A stretch of 64,000 nucleotides of DNA from Strix aluco (taxonomy: Eukaryota; Chordata; Aves; Strigiformes; Strigidae): contig NC_133931.1 of assembly GCF_031877795.1 (NCBI RefSeq), positions 19,909,764 to 19,973,763 on the forward strand, read 5' to 3'. Shown here piece by piece: positions 27,181 to 39,500 of this stretch. The position numbers and the translations under genes are program-made. The number at the start of each line of letters is the position of its first letter. Position 1 is the first letter of the stretch. Below the pieces are notes generated by a model, which saw nothing but the letters and a program-made list of their open reading frames with translations, had not been told where the DNA came from and did no database searches.

Positions 27181-30100
27181 TATCATGTCACAGGAGACTA
27201 GTCTACAAGGATGGAATACAGGACATTTAGAAATACCAGTCTTGTTAGGCAAGGAGGAAATAATTATTGAACTAAGACATCACATTCTGTTGACTGAAAA
27301 CATTAATTCAGTTGTGCAGATCAATATTGTATTTTGCATACAACAGCGAGAAAGGAAAGTCAGCCTTCCCTTCACCTTCTTGGCTGAGGCTGCATTTAGA
27401 ATGAGGGTTCTTAGCCAGTTGGTCCCAGGAGAGACAAGCACAGCATCTTAGGCAGTAGCTAATCCCCCTTTACTGTCAAAGGGGAGAGAAGCCCATGACC
27501 ACAGGGTGAATTTGATAATTTGACAGGAGTGCCTATACCATTCCTTCTTCCACTGCTTGTTCCTAAAGCAGCCATTGGCAGCAAATACCTGCTAAAACCT
27601 TGAGTTAGGTGGTGGACTCAGCAGATGGATGTTAATAACAAGTTAGCATTTTCACTTCAGATACTCCTTTGGTAATAACAATTTCTCCTCACCGCAGGCT
27701 TCATCTTCCCTTTTTTTATCCACTTCATTAACTTTCTTTCAAGACATTCTTAAAACTAAATTTGCTGAGAGTTCACACTGTCTAGGCCATGCAGGACAAC
27801 TGATTAATAGGCAGAACAGAAGCACTGGAAAATATGAGAATAGATGGATATCAAAAACCTTAGCACAGAGCTGGTAACAAATTTATAAAGGGTGTCTCAA
27901 AAAAAAAAAGAAATCAAATCCAAAACAAACTTCACCTGCTCACTGCTGTCCATATCCTATACCTTTCAGGAGTGCAGGAGAGTACCTCCTACCCACATGT
28001 GCTCTGCTTCGAATGCAGAGTTATCTTAGATTTTATAAGGCAGCAATCTCTCTACTGTGGCATCTTCCTGCCTCTTTGGATGTGTCTAGACTGCTCTGCA
28101 AGCTCCATGGTTGGAGCTCTCTCTTAGTCCCAGCCTCCCAAATATCCAGACCTTGCCTGTACACCTGGATTTACTATCAAAGGGAACGAGTGCATTTAGA
28201 CCTCCTTCTGATACTTAAAAAAGATGACAGGGTGCGTGGGGAGTACAGAGCCCTTCATAAGCATAGAGAATTTGTTTCTTTTTCTGTTCATGAGCTACTT
28301 ACTGTATTTTTTCTGTTTTACCTATCTGTAATACTTCAACTTATGTGACTTGTTCCAGCAAATGTTTTAGTTGCTGTTTCTCTCACCCATTTTTATCCCT
28401 ATTTCAATCTGCTGTACCATTTCCCACATTGTACCCCACAAAAATTGTCCTTAGCTTATTTCTTTAAGCTGTCTTTGCATAATTTATTATCTCCATATGA
28501 TCTGCTAGTAATATTCTTACACAACTTTATCACGTGTATCAATCATCCGTTCTACATATTGTCCCACAATTATCACAATGAATGTAGGCTACTGCAGCTG
28601 TGGAAGAACAATGCCTTCAAAGACAGCTCTTGAACAAAAGAAGAGAAATGAACATCTTCACCACAACCCCCGCCCCCGTGAGAAATTCTGCTTTCCACTG
28701 TCTTAGACTCATTACCGACTGGAGGCCCCTACAACAATTAAGTACTGCAAGAGACCAGAGTGAGGTCAGATCTCTTCCTCTTTCCCTGGTCCTGCCACCA
28801 ATCTATTGTGCTAGCTCTGAGTAAGTCTTTATCATCTCCCTGCTTCAATTTTCCTCCTCAACAAATGCGCCTAAAATGTTATCCCTCCTGGAAAAGTTAA
28901 TTTAAGATGAGTACAGGGAACACTGTAAGACTGGAATGTTTTTCTTGTAGTTAGCATGGTGACTCAGTCCACTTCCCAAGGACAAAGCCCGAGAATAGCA
29001 ATGGTTTCTTCTTCTATTTTCAGGCATCTTTGGTGCATTACTGTTGTAGGAAAAAAACCCCAAACAAAAAGTTTAAACACTGGCAGGCAGGTGATAACTG
29101 GGTCTATACCTGTGCAAATGCCTGAACCTGAACTTCTGAACTCTCAGGAGGACTGCTGCTTCCTACTGACAACCAGTACGGTCTGGCTATACATTTTGAT
29201 AAAACTGTGACTGAAGAGTGGTACATCCCAACTCCTCCAATTAAGAGACAGATCCCCCAATTAGGAGGCTGATCATGCATTGTGTTTCTACACATACACT
29301 ATTTGAGAAAATGAGAGGCTAGGGGCCTCAAAGAAGGGTTCCCTGAAAAAAGGACACGGCTTTGGAGAAAAGAAAGGGGCCTGGAAAGAAGGCAGTGAAA
29401 ATCCCAGCTGGGGGAAAGATCCTGGAGATCAGAGGGTATGTGAGAAAACAACTGCCAGGGGGTGCTCAGGGACCTTGGTCTGTAACAGCCAAGGCCAGTA
29501 ACTGTGAGCAGCGGCACACCACAATCCAACAAGACTTTGTCCCCAGCATTCCCGGACCAGCAGTGACCTCCCTGCTGGGAAGGGAAGCCAAGACCTACTG
29601 AACTTAATGTTAGGGGGAAGTGAGTGCGGGTGAGGTATCTAGTAGGGTAAAACCTCTAATCTTGTTAGTACCCAGATCCACTATGGGCTGTTGGTTACTC
29701 TGCCTTGCCCATAACATTACAAGCTAGTATCCTGCAGCCTGTAGCAGTCCCATCCTTTCTGAACAAATGCCATCTGTTTGACACTGATGCACAACGCCAT
29801 GGATCTATTAGACTAATTGGAATACAGCTTTCTTGTAGGATTTGCTATGGTGACTTTAACCGCTATCATGACCTCCTGAAGACAGGTACAATAAAGGCAT
29901 CCAAAGGTCAAATATCCTGCCTGTATTTATACAGCATGCTCATACAACGTCTCCAGATTGCCCTTAAATCCATGCTATATACCCCAGAGGGCTCCCACAG
30001 CAAAGGCATCTAGTACTACCTGCAAGTATTCACCACCACCCTTTCCCAAGCTACTCACCTCTGCAAAGCAGGCAGGACTAGGCTTGCCAGCCACAGTCCT

Positions 30101-31140
30101 GTCCCATGACAGAATGGGGCAGGAGAATGAGTATGGGGCTGCAATCTCTGACACCTCATCTTCCATGTTACCGGAGCCAGCTTAGATCCCAATTAACAGG
30201 GCAGGCTGGCAGCAGTGATTAATGAACAATCCTGAGAAATGACAAATCATTTCTTCAGTAAATGCAGATAAATATACAGCTGCCAGGGAGTCATCTATTT
30301 AAAGAGTGCCCCCAATTTTAATTATAAGCTCCTCCTAAGATACCTGAAACCAACATCCAGACCATTTGCTCACAGCAACATTTAGTTTGGCTAGAGGAAC
30401 ATTCTAAACTTATTTGCCACACCTGCATTGTCCACTTGCCCAGATGACAACCCTAAGTCTCTCTTCTCTTTAAATTTTGTCTTGCTACAAGAGAATAATA
30501 CCCCATCCTCACAGGAAGTTAAATGAGCTACTTGGCAACCCAGGCCAGGGTACACATGGGCCGGTTTATGAAAAAAAATTGTAGGTGGGAAATGGGAAGT
30601 GAAGGAGATACAGCTCCCTTCCGCTTGGTTCTGATTCTGAACTGCTTTCTGATGTGTTTAAGTTGTTGCCCAGGTCCACCACCTGATTACAAAGCTATGG
30701 ATTTTGAACCTAAAAAAGATGGAACATGTATCAAGCATTATACATCTGTTTTCCTCTGTTTTTCCCCTTAAACTCTTGGGGCAGCTTACTTGAGCATTAA
30801 TTTATTGTGGGATTGATCTATCTATTTGTGCTCCAGTTAGCAGGGCTATCAAGAAGGTTATGCTGTGTTTATGTTAAGAGCTGTAGACTTCTGGATCAGA
30901 GCTGACCAGTTCCTAATGAACCTAGAGAGCAAGCAGGGCATGCACAGTGTTTAAATTTGGGTATTACTTTTGCTCAGGTACTTTAAAATCCTGTATTTCG
31001 GAGTCAAATTTCGGGTTACAAATGTTACACATTTGCAGCCCTTATTAGAGCAACATGGTATCCATAATGTGCTGTAATTACTGAAAGGAAGATTACCAGT
31101 TTCATTAGATTAAAATAATGCAGTAACTAAATAGAGAAAC

Positions 31141-31192
31141 TAATGCAGTACTAAATAAAGTACTACAAATAATGCAGTACTAAATAAAGCAG
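31141..31192 (+). repeat. Short tandem-like repeat of a 20-bp AT-rich unit
   Basis: TAATGCAGTACTAAATAAAG occurs at 31,141 and again at 31,170, with a diverged related unit (AATAATGCAGTAACTAAATA) just before. Confidence 0.8.
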
Positions 31193-33009
31193 TAACAAAA
31201 CATTTACAACATAATAAAAGAAGAAAACACAGAAAAAATGAATTAATTGCGAGCTGGTAAACTTCTGCAGGTACTACCTAACATACATGAATGTGTCAAA
31301 AAATTATTTTACCCTCCTTTACTTGGAGAAAGCTTAAAAAATTCTTCCGTTTCAAGAAATGCACCCCCTTGCTATATAATGCTTGCAGTTTGCCACCCTT
31401 ACAGTAAAGTCCTTGTGAAACAAACACCCTCTCCATTTTCTATGTATTAAAAAGATTTTAAAAACATTTAAAAATACTAAAACTTGGAGGTAAACATCTT
31501 AAGCTAAAATAGTTTCAAGCCCTGCTTCCCAAACAATGAAGAGGAGAGTAAATTTTTAAAGCCAGTCAGAAAATATATCTGAGACAAAAAAAAAGACCAT
31601 ATAACAGGAACAGAGGTCGTGAAACTCATGGCTACAACCAGGTTTGTATCAAATTCAGATGGTTTTCAAATGGTTGTTTCAAAAAGCCTGGTGATACAAA
31701 TATCTGAATCACCTTCAACTCAGATTTTCATGTACAATCTTTCCACAAATGTTTAATTTTTCATAACTGAACCTAAACTGATCCAGTGGTCAAGGACAGA
31801 GAAAGAATATACAATAAAAGCTGCTTGCTGTTCATCAGCATGTAGAGTTCTTTCCATATACAAACTTATAAAATAACATTAACTACAAGTTGTTGTACAC
31901 TGATTATATTGGAACTTTTTCATAATAACCTATTATGTTTCCCCAAATACTTCCTGAGGATATAACATTTAAAAATATTTCCCACTGGGAAAAGTTCCTT
32001 TTTTCCTCCCTCCCCTTTATTTCCCTTTTCTTCCTTTTTTTTAAATAAATCAAAGGAGTAACAATTTCAAGTTACTTAACGCGTGACTTATTGTACCCCT
32101 TAATCTATAATACTCTTTTGAAAATAACTTTAGAACATGCTTATTTTGAAAAGCCTCGTTTGTTTCTCTGATCTCCCGTTCAAATATACTTGAACTCCAA
32201 CAGTTCTTCTCCTAATCTCTCTCTGCAAACAATTTGGGATTGGAAAGAAAACCTGGTTTCTTTCATGCTCATCCATCATCACCAATAATAAAAATTTGAG
32301 ATTAAATTATGCCCTTCCTCACCGATTCCAATACTCTGGGATAAAGAGCTTTACTTACAATTTCCTTTGCCTTGTTCTGTATATTTAAAGTACACTATGT
32401 CATAGTTAGAGAGATGAATTAATTTATTCCTAAAAAATTCAACTAATCTCACTGAAATCTTCTGTAATTCCCAGATCTAGTTCTGTCTTCTAACAGGCCT
32501 TTCAAATCTCTCTTGAAAGCACAGAATTGGGCCAGCTGGTAACACTGAAGATGCATTTATTATTTTCAAATCAAATTATACTTTCTCCTACCTTTTCTTG
32601 TTACCTTGATGAACAAAATCAAAACTCTACCAGAGGGTGGAAAGATAAAGACTATTTCTGTGTAAAAGGTTCCCCCCTCCATTAATCTGATATACTGCAT
32701 TCTCTAAATAAAGCAAAGCAACAGACTAAGAACAAGCTCAAAGCCACAAGTCATATGGTTTTCCTTGCAATTATAATTTTAACCCTATCATGTGCCAGTA
32801 TATTATGATACATGATGCATCCTTTCAGAAGAGACATCTACATGTATAAGAGATTCAACCCTTAAGCCTTTATTCTGACAGGTATCCTGTATTTGTAAGC
32901 TATGAGAAAGGGAATATTTTTCCCCACAAGTGCAAAGTACACATGAAAAACCTTTCCATATCAAATAATTATCTTCTTGCTTCCTCTGTTCTTCATCATC
33001 TTTGTGGAA

Positions 33010-33022
33010 GGGGGGGGGGGGG
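33010..33022 (+). repeat. Poly-G run
   Basis: Thirteen consecutive G bases. Simple sequence, likely length-variable. Confidence 0.92.
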
Positions 33023-36000
33023 AGTATTCTATCTACCTGTCAAGCAAAAATATACTGTTTGTTTGAAACCTTGAAAGAGAATGTATTAGAACTGACTGAC
33101 TTCTATTCAAATGTTCACTTGATTCAAATTATCAGTGAACCTTGCAACATGAGTTCCATAAATTGTTTGCTTTTTTACTAAGAGAAATATTTCCAAAAAT
33201 ACAGCAAATGTCACACTGAAAACTGAGGATAGAGCCTAATGGCACTCACTGGTAAAGTACAATCAGTTAAGCTTTGCTGCCCTCAGCTTTTTAATATGGC
33301 CATCCTTTCAAGTGAGGAAAACCTGCTTATACAAGTTCCACTCGTATACTCCACAGAGTAACTCCACTAATTTTAATTATCATTCCATTAGACAAGTTCT
33401 TTACTAATAACCTTGCACCATAAAAAATGTATCAAATAATTATGAAGTTTTAATGTGGTACTTCCATTTGGGACTCTTTGAGTTTCCTCATTTATTTTTT
33501 TTCCCAAATACTTTAAATAGTACATCAACGTAGTCATCTTCTATTTCATGATGATTCAGCTGAACTATGAGATACACTTAAGTGTAAATTTCACTGCTCG
33601 CGGAAAATAGTTGACAGCAGCGAATTCTTCTAGATGTCACATTCTTGATTTTAAGAATATTTTTATTTTAACAAGTGTAAAAATACTTATGGAATGCAGG
33701 AATTAAAATCTTTATTTCAGATATAAACAAAGCTAAAAAAAAAAAAGACAGAAATATTATTTCTGAATTACAAATACCAAAATGAAAAAAACAAACAACT
33801 TACATAAGATCAGAATCATGTCTTCTGTGTCAAAGGATGTGGAAGAAGTTAATTTCCCTTTGATAATGTGAGACAGAAAAATATTTTACTAAGATTTCCT
33901 AGTGATTATTTAATTCTAACAATTCAAAGAATGTTGGATTCCACTGCTGTGTTAACAGTAAGATAAATGACAACCAATTATGTAAATGGAATCCTTTAGA
34001 CAAAATTTCCTCACTATTTAAGAACTATGAAATCAAAAGACCCTGCCTGAGCAAGATACATTCCTGTTTTCTTAAGATATTTATTGAGACAATTCTAGCC
34101 AAACAGCTTTTATTTCATGAACCAAAGTAGCAATCTTAAGTACACTGGTACTTAAGAAACTTAAGTACAATGGACTGAATTTCCAGAAGGGAAGCGCTCC
34201 ACCAGGTTAAAGCTCTTCAGCTTCAAGTTTGGTCTATGTCAAAAATTAAATTTGGCCTAGAGGTCGCTATGCCTTGTATAATTCCTCAGTCAGGTGTTTG
34301 TGCAAGAGTTCAAAATAAATGCAAATCTCCAGTTACTGAGTTAAGACTGGCTAAGATTGTTTTGAGATGAAAGCTTAAGTGTATTTTAGAACAATTTTCA
34401 CCAAGAGGGCTATAGCTATTTTACTAAATGATATGGCTAAAGCAGTTAAACATGCTTTTCTCCGAACAGCAGTCCTCAGCACAGGGCATGTTCCACTTTG
34501 GGAATTTAAAACAAACAGCTGTCCTGAGAGTTCTTCTTGGCACAGTATTGTTGTAACTGTCTTTCTGCTAAAAGGCTCTCCCCAGCTAGTGCTTTACACC
34601 TTTTCACTCATTACTGTACTTGTTTCTTGAAGATAGTCACTTATCAAATAGAATCAAGCACTGCACAGAGCCTTGGATGCTTTAGCCTTTTGTACTGCTG
34701 AGGTCCTTCCACTGGCAACTCCAAGCCCACTTTCCACTGGCAGCTCTGTAACCTAACTGCCACAAGGAAGAACAACCAACGGCAAGTTTGAACAGGCCCT
34801 GGTGAAAACCATGTAGTTACTATGGGAAAAGTGTTGTAGGGGGATAGCTTTAACCATTAGAGATGATGTATGCCATCAGACATATGTAGGTACCATACAG
34901 GTACCATTTAAAGCAAACGATATCTACAATTACTACAAAAAATTGTAAGGTTGTCTTGCAGCTAAAGAGATTCTTTTCCACAGCTGATGTCCTGAGAAGA
35001 GCGTTACTAAACTATACACACCACAGATTTATATAAAAGTGTTAACAACTCAAGGTCACGTGAAGAACAGACTCCTTCATTCATCCGGCATAAATACTTT
35101 TTTTTCCTTACAGAACACCTTCCACCATTGTAAGCATTGAACTACTCTGAAGACTTACCTCTAAAAGCCAGCCTGTCACATCCTTAGTTCTGTAGCCTTT
35201 AGATCCTTCTGTTAAGGCAGGGAGCACATCACTAGAAGCCCAAAGAACGGCTTAGTAAATGTACTACCTCCTTACTTCTCATTTCCCATTTACATTTAAA
35301 ACAAACCAACTCTAAAACTAATCTGTACTACACTACAGTAACTCACTATTCAGCATAAGCAGCTACTGTAGCTGCCATAGACATAGTCTATAGTTACACG
35401 ATTCACTACGCAAATGATTTATGTCTCTGCTCAGGGAAGACAAAGTTTCCTTGTGACAAAGGCTTGAGTCATATTTTATGTGAAGAGATGAGGCTTGACT
35501 CACTGGAATCAACTGTATGCCCTGACAAAAAATCATCAGAAAACTTTACAAACTATAAAAGCAAAAAGTACCTTTTACATCTTTCCATACTCTGGTGAGA
35601 GTTAACATCATGGTGAACTTGCCATTTTCCTTACTTTGGCTACAAGAAAGTTATCATTGGTACTAGTGATTCCCCTGCTTCTGTTGCTAAACTCAACAAC
35701 ACATTTCCACGCTTGCTTGGATTTCACCGCGTAAGCCACTGCCCACCAGCTCCCCAGGCTCCTTATTGCAACTCATGCCATGCCCTCACCACGAAGGGCT
35801 CAGAACCATGGCCAATGTAGACCAACACTTGGTAAATATTTCACTTGGTTGTAAAGTTTCAGCCCCCTCCCGGTTCCTCTTTACCTGATTAAACCAAGTC
35901 ATGCTCACACACCAAGCACAAAGTGGTGGGACTGGACTCGCACCTCAAAACTACTCTATAATGCTTTTAGGAGAAATTCACTTCAGAAATCAAACTCCAT

Positions 36001-36130
36001 TAAGTTGACCCCACCACAAGACACAAACTCTCTCTGATCGCTTACTAACGCGCTATACTAGCGCCTTCACCCAACCCGAGGCAGAGGCAGGGCTCTGCCT
36101 GGGGCCCAGCCCTGCCTCATCCCCACAGGG

Positions 36131-36154
36131 CCCCGGCCCCGGCCCCACCACCCC
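36131..36154 (-). promoter_or_regulatory. Predicted G-quadruplex motif, minus strand, upstream of EIF3E
   Basis: Four C4 runs on the + strand are separated by GG, GG and ACCA, so the minus strand carries four G4 runs with loops of 2, 2 and 4 bases. That satisfies the strict quadruplex pattern with four-layer stems. It lies about 290 bases upstream of the likely transcription start, inside the CpG island. Confidence 0.6.
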
Positions 36155-36337
36155 GCGCACCCGGCCAGGCCCTACAGCCGCCTCAAGCGAGGGAGCGGAA
36201 AACAGCCCAGCCCTCAGCCCAGCCGTTCCCTCCACACCGACACAGCAAACACCCGACAAGCGCCCCGGAGCAGCCACCCGCTCCCGCTCCCGCCCGCCCC
36301 CTGCCCCCCACCCCGTGCCGGCCGGGGCGAGCGGGGC

Positions 36338-36349
36338 CGCGCATGCGCA
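36338..36349. promoter_or_regulatory. NRF1-type binding site CGCGCATGCGCA
   Basis: The 12 bases match the NRF1 consensus YGCGCAYGCGCR at every position. The site lies about 80 bases upstream of the probable transcription start and 111 bases upstream of the ATG. NRF1 commonly drives housekeeping and growth-related CpG-island promoters. The match is directly visible; occupancy is inferred. Confidence 0.7.
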
Positions 36350-36366
36350 GGCGCCGCGCAGGCGCC
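36345..36366. repeat. Exact 11-bp tandem duplication in the EIF3E promoter
   Basis: GCGCAGGCGCC occurs twice back to back, at 36345-36355 and 36356-36366. The first copy shares its first five bases with the right half of the NRF1-like palindrome, so the duplication also copies an NRF1 half-site. Confidence 0.9.
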
Positions 36367-36420
36367 CAGCCCATAAGAGCCGCGGCCGCCCGCCACCTCC
36401 CCGCGCGCCGGCAAGCCCCG

Positions 36421-36448
36421 CCTCTTTCTTTTCTTTTCCGTCGCCAAG
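36421..36448 (+). promoter_or_regulatory. Probable 5' UTR with a 5'TOP pyrimidine tract
   Basis: An uninterrupted run of about 19 C and T bases (36421-36439) lies directly before a short leader that ends at the ATG. A C followed by a pyrimidine tract at the cap site is the mark of TOP mRNAs, whose translation follows mTOR signalling. EIF3E is reported in the literature as a TOP gene in mammals. If transcription starts at the first C of this tract the 5' UTR is only about 28 bases and has no upstream ATG. The exact start site cannot be seen from sequence alone. Confidence 0.6.
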
Positions 36449-36455
36449 ATGGCGG
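36444..36455 (+). promoter_or_regulatory. YY1-like motif overlapping the start codon
   Basis: CCAAGATGGCGG spans the initiation codon and matches the common core of YY1 sites (AAGATGGCGGC) except at the last base, where the sequence goes on with A. Such sites just downstream of the start site are frequent in ribosomal and translation-factor genes. The same bases form a strong Kozak context. Factor binding is inferred. Confidence 0.5.
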
Positions 36456-36538
36456 AGTACGACCTGACCACCAAGATCGCGCACTTCTTGGACCGGCATT
36501 TGGTCTTCCCGCTGCTGGAGTTCCTCTCCGTCAAGGAG
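36449..36538 (+). CDS. EIF3E: EIF3E coding exon 1
   Basis: Encodes residues 1-30, from MAEYDLTTK to LSVKE. The exon ends in GAG followed by the donor GTACGC, in phase 0. It lies inside the CpG island. The next in-frame codons of intron 1 do not continue the known protein, which fixes the exon end. Confidence 0.96.
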
Positions 36539-39500
36539 GTACGCGGCCACCCCAGAGGCGGGAGAGCCCGCCCTGTAGCTGGGGGAGCGGCAGGCGGTGC
36601 CACTACGGCTGGTGCCTCTCGCGGGCCTGGGCGCGCCGTGTCCGTCGCCGTCTCCTTCCTCAGGCGCTGCGTGGCGCGGGCCTGGGCCATGAGGCAACTC
36701 GGAGCTCGTCTGCTGAGGAAGGAGCTCGGAGCTGCTGCGCCGCGTGGGGAGAGGGCGAGGAAGAGGCGTGTGGGTTTTCCTCATGAAGGGGGGGAGAGCA
36801 GGGCAGTGGGCCGAGAGGAGACCCGGGGCAGCCGCTCCTCCCGCAGCGGCGCTGTCCGGGCTGATCGCTTGCGAGGCAGAGGGAACTCCTCTTTCCCCTT
36901 CCTCGGATTTGGTGTGGGTTTTTTCCTTCCCTTAAGCCTTATTCGGGGGAGGGAAAGTAGAAGCTCTTCCTAACAGCCGTGGTTCGTTTTCTGCCTATTT
37001 TCCGACGGCGTGGTACAGCCCTTGTTAGCCCTGCACCTCGTCTGCGGCCGTTGTCACTCGTGTTGCCCCTCAGCCGTGGGGTTGTGTCCGTCTAGATAGT
37101 GTTGTTAATCAACTTTTATTTTAAAGTGTTGTCATCACCAATTTTAAAGTGTTTAAACCAAGTGTAAGTTCTCCTAATACTGTCCTTTGGTCTCTTTATA
37201 TATATTTTTAACTATATTGCTACAAAGAACCCGATAATGCTGGTGATATTTTAGATCTATGAGAGTTTAATCTAAAGTATCTGAAGCACTCATCCATTTT
37301 AAGTTTAAACAAGATGTGTACTATTACATAAACTTCTAATTTAAAATAGGTATTATTTTAGGCTTCAGAAACAAATCAATTAAGGATGCATACATTGAGA
37401 GTAAACAGCTTTTATATTTAGTGTATGTACTTTGCTTTGTGTCTGTCATCTTGGGGGCATTTTTACTTATTTGGCATTTGTAAATCAGCTCAAGTTAATT
37501 AAACAGTTATTTTTGTAGTGTTAAAGCTTTAACAACATGATGTTCAGAGCTCAATTAAACTTTTGCAGGTTCTGTATCCAAGATGTCCAAATATGGTGTG
37601 GTCAGTTGTAATACAGCCTTCATGAAAGTATGTTTTTGAGGTATACTCTAGTTTAGGCCCCTACCTACGTCTTGAAGACCTAACAGCAGTTTACAAGTCA
37701 TGACTAAATTGTGGGGTAGGAGTCTTAAAAACCAATATGACAAGTTTAAAAGAACAACATCGAATTACATGAGCCAAACCAAATTTGCTCTGATGCTGTA
37801 CACGTAACAACATATTTTAGATTAATCTGTGCTACAATTAAAGTTTGATCTTGAGTATCACTTCTGACATCCACTTTAAATTATTTGATTAATCTGCACT
37901 GTTCATTCAGTATATTATTTTGTGGAAACTATTCACTACTTTGAAAGAAAAATCTGACCAAAGTTTTATTATTTTCTTTTAAATATATATAATTTTTAGA
38001 GATTTTTTTATGTTGCATTTTTTCCCCATGAATTGTAATAGGAATTATTCCTGTTAAAGGAATAGTAATCTAAAATATTACTTGTTTTCTAACTAGTGTT
38101 TGAAGTTCCTTCATTCACAAATAGCAGGAAGTTGCTGGTATCTTGCCAAGACCTGAAACGTAGAGAGGCTGTATAGTAAGCATGCTAAACGATAGAGCTG
38201 TGAGATCTTGCAAAGCTATGAGATTTGATGTTTAAAATGATTTAATTGGACAAAAATCCATAAATAAACTGTTCTGTAAAGGTAACTACATGAATTGGAA
38301 ATTATATAGTATTCAAAGAAATCTGTTAACAATTGCTGTTTCAGATATACAATGAAAAAGAGCTACTCCAAGGAAAACTGGATCTCCTTAGTGATACGAA
38401 CATGGTGGATTTTGCTATGGATGTGTACAAAAATCTTTATTCTGATGAAATTCCACATGGTAAGCTGCTCATTTAGAAGTAAAATTTGTTTTACAACCTT
38501 TCTATCTAAAAAAATTAAATAGCTAGTGGTAATTCGCTTGTTACACTCAAAAACTAGAATACTCTTTAACTTTGGCCTTAAAGAAAGGATGTGCAATACT
38601 GAAACAAATAGAATCCCCTAACACTGGGAAGTCTGGGCTTGTTGGTCTATCAGGATTTTAGTCTTTGAGTGATAGCTGAAGTATTTCAGTGGTGATTTGG
38701 TCATTTCAAGCACTTTAGAGATATAACCTAATAGAGTTGTACTTGGTTTTCATCTGTCAAATTAAACACTATTGCACAACGATTTGGGGTCACTAAACTT
38801 TTTCTTTAAAGCATCCAGTATATTAAGGCTAGATTTCCATTGTAAGTAATTCCATTAATGTGTTTGTCCATGGCTGATTTTTAGACTTTGCGGAGATACA
38901 GACGTTTTTGAAAATGCATGTTTTCTTAGCTTCTGTCAACATACAAATTGCTGTTTCTCTAGAAGAAAATCAACCATAATTAATATAACAATGAATATGA
39001 AATTTAATATCTTAGTGTATTCTCCATTATTTTGGAAACTTTCCTGTTTACTACTAAAATTTCTATCTTCCTGAGGAGTGTTTGGAGAGGTGGAGAAAAG
39101 CAGAATATCTTGCTTTCTCTAATTTCTGTCCTTCATGGGTGGCTTGGGTTTGTGGTTTGGGTTTTTTTTCTGGGTTGTTTTTTTTGTTTGTTAGCTTGTG
39201 GGGGTGTCTTTCCTTCCTGACCCTAGTCTTTGGATATACGCTTTCTTCCTATTTCTCCATCTCTTTTCGTTTTGTGAAATTCCTCACCTTTTTCTAAACT
39301 GGTGTGACTACAGTCTGTCTTGCCTGCAGTTTAGGAGGAAGAGGCTCAAGTGCTTTTGTATAGCCAGGTACAAGTTCTTCTGCCTCTGGTCTTGCTCTTT
39401 AAATGGCAGAGTTGCCAGTTAGCCTTTTTGGAAATACATGATGTGAACTCATAGACTTACGGACATCAGATTCAATGTTTTGACCAAATCTTTGATATGC

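Larger units (their letters stand above)
27181..36049. other. Intergenic DNA upstream of the EIF3E CpG island
   Basis: Mostly AT-rich. The part from about 28,000 to 30,200 is GC-richer and has a denser set of open frames (up to 111 codons) on both strands, but I recognise no protein. A poly-G run lies at 33,010-33,022 and near-duplicate AT-rich units at 31,141-31,200. In mammals EMC2 lies on this side of EIF3E, but none of its exons is visible. Confidence 0.55.
36050..37090. promoter_or_regulatory. CpG island over the EIF3E promoter, exon 1 and start of intron 1
   Basis: The base composition changes sharply from AT-rich to GC-rich with many CpG dinucleotides between about 36,050 and 37,090, then falls back. 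The island is centred on the first coding exon of EIF3E. This is the usual promoter type for a housekeeping gene of the translation machinery. Boundaries are by eye. Long open frames on both strands inside the island, including a 243-codon one on the minus strand, are what GC-rich DNA gives by chance and I do not call them genes. A divergent noncoding transcript from this island is possible but nothing in the sequence proves it. Confidence 0.88.

Noticed and set aside
1..36049. Search for EMC2, the neighbour of EIF3E on this side in mammals
   Set aside because: No stretch resembles its exons. The gene presumably lies beyond the window.
36053..36784. 243-codon open frame on the minus strand across the CpG island
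   Set aside because: It is rich in Arg, Gly, Ala and Pro, as any frame in GC-rich DNA would be. It overlaps EIF3E exon 1 and the promoter on the opposite strand and shows no domain.
36343..36786. Open frame starting at the ATG inside the NRF1 site, and shadow frames in exon 1
   Set aside because: The ATG lies upstream of the likely transcription start. The frame overlaps exon 1 in another phase and runs into intron 1.
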